Source: Prosthecobacter sp.
GTDB taxonomy: Bacteria > Verrucomicrobiota > Verrucomicrobiia > Verrucomicrobiales > Verrucomicrobiaceae
Assembly (NCBI RefSeq): GCF_029946185.1
Contig: NZ_JAQSEA010000152.1
Location: forward strand, 1-36,999
Reading direction: 5' to 3'
Length of the DNA: 36,999 nt
The first letter of the stretch is position 1; every line of letters starts with the position of its first letter. Positions 32,666-36,999 of the stretch are shown piece by piece. A model generated the notes under the pieces. That model was given only the letters and a program-made list of their open reading frames with translations. It was not told the origin of the DNA and did not search any database. Made by a program: the position numbers and the translations under genes.

Positions 32666-35206
32666 TCACCCAAACAACACCATCTGACCCGCCGCTTCAT
32701 CACTCACCGCCTTCTTCCTCGCCTTCGCCGGCACGCTCGTCGCCACCGGCACCTCCTTCACACTCTCCGCAGGCTGATGCCCCGCCTCAAGCTGCTGCAG
32801 CACTTCCTTCGCACGATCAATCACCCCCTCCGGCAAACCCGCCAGCCTCGCCACCTGGATCCCATAGCTCTTCTCAGCGCAGCCCGGAAGAATCTTTCGC
32901 AAAAAGATGATCTGCTGATTCCACTCCTTCACCGCCACATTGTAATTCTTCACCGCACCACGGCTTTGCGCCAGCGCCGTGATCTCATGGTAGTGCGTCG
33001 CAAACAAACAGCGCGCTCCAATGTGGTCATGCAAATGCTCCGCCACGCTCCACGCGATGCTCAGGCCATCAAACGTCGAAGTCCCACGCCCGATCTCATC
33101 CAAAATAACAAGACTTCGCTCCGTCGCATTGTTCAAAATCAGCGCCGTCTCATTCATCTCCACCATGAACGTACTCTGCCCGCGCGCGAGGTCATCACTC
33201 GCGCCGATGCGCGTGAAGATGCGATCCACCAGCCCCACCTCCGCACTCGCCACCGGCAGATAACTCCCAATCTGCGCCATCAGCGTCAGCAGCGCCGTCA
33301 TGCGCAAATACGTGCTCTTCCCCGCCATGTTCGGCCCCGTGATCAAAATCAGCCGGCTCTCCTCAGGCTCCAGCGTGATGTCATTCGGCACGAAGCGCTC
33401 CCCGCCCGTCAGGTTCTGATCCAGCACCGGATGCCGCCCATCACGGATGAACAAATTCCGCGTCTCATTCAAAACCGGCCGCGTGTAGTTAAACAACCGC
33501 GCCGTTTCCGCCAGCGACCCCAGCGCATCCAAAATCGCAATCGTCTCCGCCGTTTCCTGAATGTGCGCCAGATGCTCCAGCACACGCCCGCGCAGGCCGA
33601 GGAACTCCTCATACTCCAACGCCTTGCTGCGCTCCTCACTGCCCAGGATCTTGTCCTCCATGCGCTTCAACTCGTCCGTGATGTAGCGCTCCCCATTCAC
33701 CGTCGTCTGCTTGCGGTGGTAGTCGCTCGGCACACTGCCCACGTTCGCCTTCGTGATCTCAATGAAGTACCCAAACACCGCATTGTACTTAATTTTGAGA
33801 CTCTTGATCCCCGTGCGCTCGATCTCCCGGTTCTGCAAATCCGCGATCCATTGCCGGCCCAGCGTCGTCGCCGCGCGCAGTTCATCCAGCGCAGGCAGAT
33901 ACCCCTCGCGAAAGACACCGCCCTCCTTGATCTGCATCGGCGGCTCATCCGCGATGGAGCGCTGAATCTCCTGCGAGATCCCCGTGAGATCATGCAGCCG
34001 CGCCAGCAGGAGAGGGATCATCCTGATCCCTCCTTCAGCAGCAGGCTCATTCTCACCTCCCACATGGATCAGCTGCTCCAGCGCCGCCCGCAAAGCAGGC
34101 ACCACCTCCAGCGAAGACGCCAGCATCAGCAGATCACGCCCATTGCCGCTCCCCTGGCTCAGCCGCGAGCTCGTGCGCTCCAAATCGCGCACCTCCTTCA
34201 GCAGCGTGCGGATCTGGCTAAACAACATCGACTCCTCCAGCAGCGCCGCCACCATGTCCTGCCGCTGCGTCAGCAGCTCAAGATCCCGCAGCGGGTGCAG
34301 CACCCAGTGCCGCAGCTTGCGCGCACCCATCGGCGTGCACGTGCGGTCCAGCGCGCTCAGCAGCGTGTGCGCATTCCCACCGCGTGCAGACACCAGCTCC
34401 AGGTGGCTCTGGCTCGCAGCATCGATCAGCACCACATCGCTAATTTGAGCATACCGCAGCCGCTGGATGTGCTCCACACTCCGCCGCAGTTGAAACTGCA
34501 AGTACTGCAAAATACACCCCGCAGCACCAATCGCCGCACTCAGTCCCTGACAGCCAAAGCCATCCAGCGACTGCACCTTGAAATGCTGCGTCAGACTGTG
34601 CTGCGCCTGATCAATCAAAAACAAATAGCCCTCAATCGCCTGCGCACAGCTCGGACTCCCCAGCGCCGCGATCAAATCCCCCTGCTCCTCGCTATACAAA
34701 ATCTCACTCGCCTGCAGCCTTTCCAGTTCATCCGCCAGCTCAGTCGTGTCCTTGAACTCCGCCACCTCAAACTCACCCGTCGTATGGTCCACATACGCCA
34801 GCCCAAGTTTCTTCCCCTCGCGAAACACCGCCGCCAGGTAGTTCGAGCGGTTCGAGTCCAGCAAGTTCAGGTCATTGATCGTCCCCGCGCTCAGCACCTG
34901 CGACACCGCACGCTCCACGATCTTTCCCGGCGTCGGCTCAGTCGTCTGCTCCGCAATCGCCACCCGCTTCCCCGCCTTGATCAGCTTCGCGATGTATCCC
35001 TGCGAGGAATGATGCGGCACCCCGCACATCGGCACCCCATTGCGCTTCGTCAGCGCCACATTCAGAATCGGCGCGGCCGTCTTCGCATCCTCAAAAAACA
35101 GCTCATAAAAATCCCCCAGCCGGAAGAACAGCAGCACATCCTCCGGCAGTTCGCGCCGGATGGCGAGGTACTGCTTCATCATGGGAGTGGTGCTGGCGTC
35201 GGACAT
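32666..35206 (-). CDS. mutS: DNA mismatch repair protein MutS
   Basis: The 846-residue product is full length. It recognises mismatches and recruits MutL with ATP. The mismatch-reading Phe-Tyr-Glu is at 33-35 (FFRLGDFYELFFEDA). The connector, lever and clamp regions follow, then Walker A GPNMAGKST (about 623-631) and the signature RGQSTFMVEM. Walker B is VILDEIGRGTSTFDG and the HTH dimer region is KSYGIQVARLAGLPEGVI. The C-terminus ends QMVLFG (841-846), a likely beta-clamp-binding motif as in E. coli MutS (QMSLL). Its 3' 219 bp is repeated downstream. The start at 35206 is preceded by three CTCTTGAC repeats. Confidence 0.97.
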   Translation of the reverse strand: MSDASTTPMMKQYLAIRRELPEDVLLFFRLGDFYELFFEDAKTAAPILNVALTKRNGVPMCGVPHHSSQGYIAKLIKAGKRVAIAEQTTEPTPGKIVERAVSQVLSAGTINDLNLLDSNRSNYLAAVFREGKKLGLAYVDHTTGEFEVAEFKDTTELADELERLQASEILYSEEQGDLIAALGSPSCAQAIEGYLFLIDQAQHSLTQHFKVQSLDGFGCQGLSAAIGAAGCILQYLQFQLRRSVEHIQRLRYAQISDVVLIDAASQSHLELVSARGGNAHTLLSALDRTCTPMGARKLRHWVLHPLRDLELLTQRQDMVAALLEESMLFSQIRTLLKEVRDLERTSSRLSQGSGNGRDLLMLASSLEVVPALRAALEQLIHVGGENEPAAEGGIRMIPLLLARLHDLTGISQEIQRSIADEPPMQIKEGGVFREGYLPALDELRAATTLGRQWIADLQNREIERTGIKSLKIKYNAVFGYFIEITKANVGSVPSDYHRKQTTVNGERYITDELKRMEDKILGSEERSKALEYEEFLGLRGRVLEHLAHIQETAETIAILDALGSLAETARLFNYTRPVLNETRNLFIRDGRHPVLDQNLTGGERFVPNDITLEPEESRLILITGPNMAGKSTYLRMTALLTLMAQIGSYLPVASAEVGLVDRIFTRIGASDDLARGQSTFMVEMNETALILNNATERSLVILDEIGRGTSTFDGLSIAWSVAEHLHDHIGARCLFATHYHEITALAQSRGAVKNYNVAVKEWNQQIIFLRKILPGCAEKSYGIQVARLAGLPEGVIDRAKEVLQQLEAGHQPAESVKEVPVATSVPAKARKKAVSDEAAGQMVLFG
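32669..32887 (-). repeat. Direct repeat copy B: the 3' end of mutS itself
   Basis: Partner of the repeat at 31754-31972. It covers the last 73 sense codons of mutS, without the stop. The two copies end in different stop codons (TGA here, TAG in copy A) and flank vapBC. Confidence 0.93.
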
Positions 35207-35262
35207 GGAGCGTCAAGAGGTCAAGAGGCTGGCCATGAGGTCAAGAGCGAGTCGCCACTCGC
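35207..35262 (-). promoter_or_regulatory. CTCTTGAC triple repeat and hairpin before mutS
   Basis: The plus strand has GTCAAGAG at 35212-35219, 35220-35227 and 35240-35247 (read as CTCTTGAC toward mutS), two in tandem and one 20 bases away. The copy nearest mutS lies 5 bases before the ATG. A 6-bp hairpin, GCGAGT-CGCC-ACTCGC (35247-35262), touches the last repeat and may end the PEP-CTERM transcript. Function is unproven: operator, slippage product or chance. Confidence 0.4.
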
Positions 35263-35280
35263 ATCGTGCTGAGGCCCGAT

Positions 35281-36999
35281 TCAACGCCTGCGCCGCCAGA
35301 TTAAAGTCATGCAAGCGAGCAACAGCAGCAGACCACGGCCTGGCTCGGGCACGACGACCAAAACGCCCGACGCCTCGAAGAGGCTGGTATCCCAGAGCAG
35401 ACCCGTGCCCAGCGTGGGCAGCAGGAGATCCAGCCCGGTCTCGGTGCCATCGCGAAACCGATTGCCCACCGTGAAGGTATTGAGATTGAGGCCGGCGTCG
35501 GACCAGTCGATGAGGTTGAACACATCGCCAAAGACACCCGTGTACCCGCCCGTGAGAGTCACGGTGATACCGCCGTTGTTGTTGAGCGTGAGCGTCCCGC
35601 TGGCGGAGATGAGGTCATGCCCGCCGCTGTTCCCGGTGAGGAAGCCGCTAAAGTCCGTGCTGATGTGATTGACCCAGGTGGTGGTGTCGCTGCCGTGACT
35701 GACGAAGGTGGATGCGGCGTTGTCGGTTGTGCTGCCCACTTGCAGCAGGGCACGATCCGCACGAGCGGCGGAGCCGGACAGCGTGAGGTTTCCCAGCACA
35801 TACAGCGTGCCGGTTTGATCCCCCACAGTGGCAGCGGAGGCGAGACTGTTGGTGACACTGGAACCGCCGGGTTTGAGGACGCCGGTACTGTTCGTGGTGC
35901 CCACGTTGCTGCCCACGGTGAGCGTGGCACCTGTGCCACCAATAGTGCCAGCACCCGAAATCACACTGTCCGTGGTGTAAGCTGCCCCCGTGCGCTGGCT
36001 GATGTCAAAGGCTGCCCCGGCGCCGAGATTGACCCAGGCGGCATCATCCATGCTGCCGTCTGCGACGAGCGCCACGGTGCCCGCCGACACACGGACATTG
36101 CCGGTGTTGGTGTTGACTCCCTTGAAGATGAGTTCGCCGCCGCCCTGCTTGGTGAATGATCCGCTGCCTGTGACTTCGGCATCAGCCTCGAACGTGGCGG
36201 TGTGGCCGGTTTCGACATCGAGACTGCGAAGGGTGGCATCCGTGGTCGCGCCGACACCGTTCAGCGTGAGGGTCACGTTCTGATTGGTGAGGTCGGTGTC
36301 GGCGATGTTGCCAAGGGTGCCGCCCTGCCAGTTGTAGGTGGCGGTGCCGTCTCCTTGGCTGAGATCGCGGAAGCGCATGGATGCGCTGCCCGATTGCGTG
36401 ATGGTGCCATGGGTGCTCAGCGGACTGGGGCCCGGAGAAGTGTAGTTGGCCTCGGCCATGAGGATGGTGTCGGCCACGACAGTGCCCACGGCGTAGGTCA
36501 GCGTGCCACGGCCGTAACCGTTGCTGTTGGTGCCGTTGCCGATGCGGCCTAGGACCAGCAGATTGATCCGCATGTCCACAGCGGCAGCGCCGGTGAGATT
36601 CAAGGAGGAAGTGTTGGGGGTGCCGGAGCCGTTGACGTCGTTGTCACCGATGAAAAGATTGGCCCCCGTACTACCACCCTGCTGGCCACGGAGCGTGAAA
36701 GAGCCTCCGACACCGATGGTCACATCCGCCTTGGAGCGAACCCCGCCGATGGTGAAGGTGTCCACATTGATCGTCGTGGTGCCGGATCCGAGCTTCAGGG
36801 TGGACGAACTGTTGGTGTTCACCACGCCTGCAGGGCTGCTGCCGATGAGAATCGAACTCGTGGTGATGGAGTTGGTGCCATTGGAAAGTGTCAAACTGCC
36901 CGTGGTGGTGCTTGCGGGGCTGGGAATGCCGCCATTGAAAATACCCATTTGAATCTGGCTGACATTGATGGTGACAGACGAGGCGGCGGAAAAATCGAC
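35281..36999 (-). CDS. PEP-CTERM autotransporter-like repeat protein (5' end outside the window)
   Basis: The frame is open to the last base of the window (17 further codons before the ATG at 36948, reading FSAASSVTINVSQIQ), so the N-terminus and signal peptide are missing. The visible 572 residues are Gly/Thr/Ser/Asn-rich beta-helix repeats of the autotransporter-associated type (FEADAEVTGSGSFTKQGGGE, LIFKGVNTNTGNVRVSAGTV, then TLTLSGSAARADRALLQVGS-like units). The C-terminus is a PEP-CTERM sorting signal: VVPEPGRG, a hydrophobic helix, then WRRRR. Such proteins are processed by an exosortase and delivered to the cell surface or extracellular matrix. No exosortase gene is in the window. Confidence 0.9.
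   Translation of the reverse strand, partial: VDFSAASSVTINVSQIQMGIFNGGIPSPASTTTGSLTLSNGTNSITTSSILIGSSPAGVVNTNSSSTLKLGSGTTTINVDTFTIGGVRSKADVTIGVGGSFTLRGQQGGSTGANLFIGDNDVNGSGTPNTSSLNLTGAAAVDMRINLLVLGRIGNGTNSNGYGRGTLTYAVGTVVADTILMAEANYTSPGPSPLSTHGTITQSGSASMRFRDLSQGDGTATYNWQGGTLGNIADTDLTNQNVTLTLNGVGATTDATLRSLDVETGHTATFEADAEVTGSGSFTKQGGGELIFKGVNTNTGNVRVSAGTVALVADGSMDDAAWVNLGAGAAFDISQRTGAAYTTDSVISGAGTIGGTGATLTVGSNVGTTNSTGVLKPGGSSVTNSLASAATVGDQTGTLYVLGNLTLSGSAARADRALLQVGSTTDNAASTFVSHGSDTTTWVNHISTDFSGFLTGNSGGHDLISASGTLTLNNNGGITVTLTGGYTGVFGDVFNLIDWSDAGLNLNTFTVGNRFRDGTETGLDLLLPTLGTGLLWDTSLFEASGVLVVVPEPGRGLLLLLACMTLIWRRRR

Noticed and set aside
32777-35272. 831-codon ORF opposite mutS
   Set aside because: Arg/Leu/Gln/His-rich antisense product caused by GC-rich codons of mutS; no domain, and mutS is certain.

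Overview
The window looks like chromosomal DNA from a member of the Verrucomicrobiota, probably close to Prosthecobacter/Verrucomicrobium. The reasons are a high G+C content, many exported proteins (sulfatase, GHL10 glycosidase-like protein, SMP-30, NIPSNAP, SGNH, a PEP-CTERM autotransporter-like protein), few obvious Shine-Dalgarno sequences and many small toxin-antitoxin-like pairs. This is inferred from gene content; no rRNA or tRNA gene was seen to confirm it.

Layout. 1-3.3 kb: the end of an unplaced protein, ribosomal protein S1 (rpsA) with a strong terminator, and a lipoprotein with serine beta-lactamase/PBP motifs. 3.5-8.0 kb: a small membrane protein, a PAS protein with a Cys4 tail, a GHL10 protein, an SMP-30 lipoprotein and an alpha/beta hydrolase. 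8.0-10.6 kb: a decayed nucleotidyltransferase pair, coaC, nrdR and a HIT protein. 10.6-17.5 kb: an envelope-related block with a btaA-btaB betaine-lipid operon, DUF3592 protein, O-antigen-ligase-like protein, sulfatase and lipoprotein. 17.6-19.5 kb: tyrS, preceded by a striking inverted/direct repeat, then a vapBC-like pair. 19.6-29.3 kb: a run of separately transcribed secreted proteins (FAD oxidoreductase with an SLH-like module, His/Ser/Gly-rich lipoprotein, beta-propeller-like protein, thioredoxin, NIPSNAP, SGNH hydrolase, TIM-barrel isomerase, class C serine hydrolase).

29.4-35.2 kb is the most unusual part. It is read on the minus strand in the order mutS, vapB, vapC, a second copy of the mutS 3' end, and a KAP P-loop NTPase. 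A 219-bp direct repeat of the mutS 3' end brackets the vapBC pair. The downstream copy is an 80-codon ORF whose start overlaps the vapC stop (ATGA). It keeps the last 47 residues of MutS unchanged, including a beta-clamp-type QMVLF motif, with only silent differences there, while the preceding conserved part has decayed. This could be a small clamp-binding protein wired to a toxin-antitoxin operon next to a defence-type NTPase, or the scar of an insertion at the mutS 3' end. The window ends inside a PEP-CTERM protein gene.

No tRNA, rRNA, CRISPR array, recognisable riboswitch, transposase or integrase was found.
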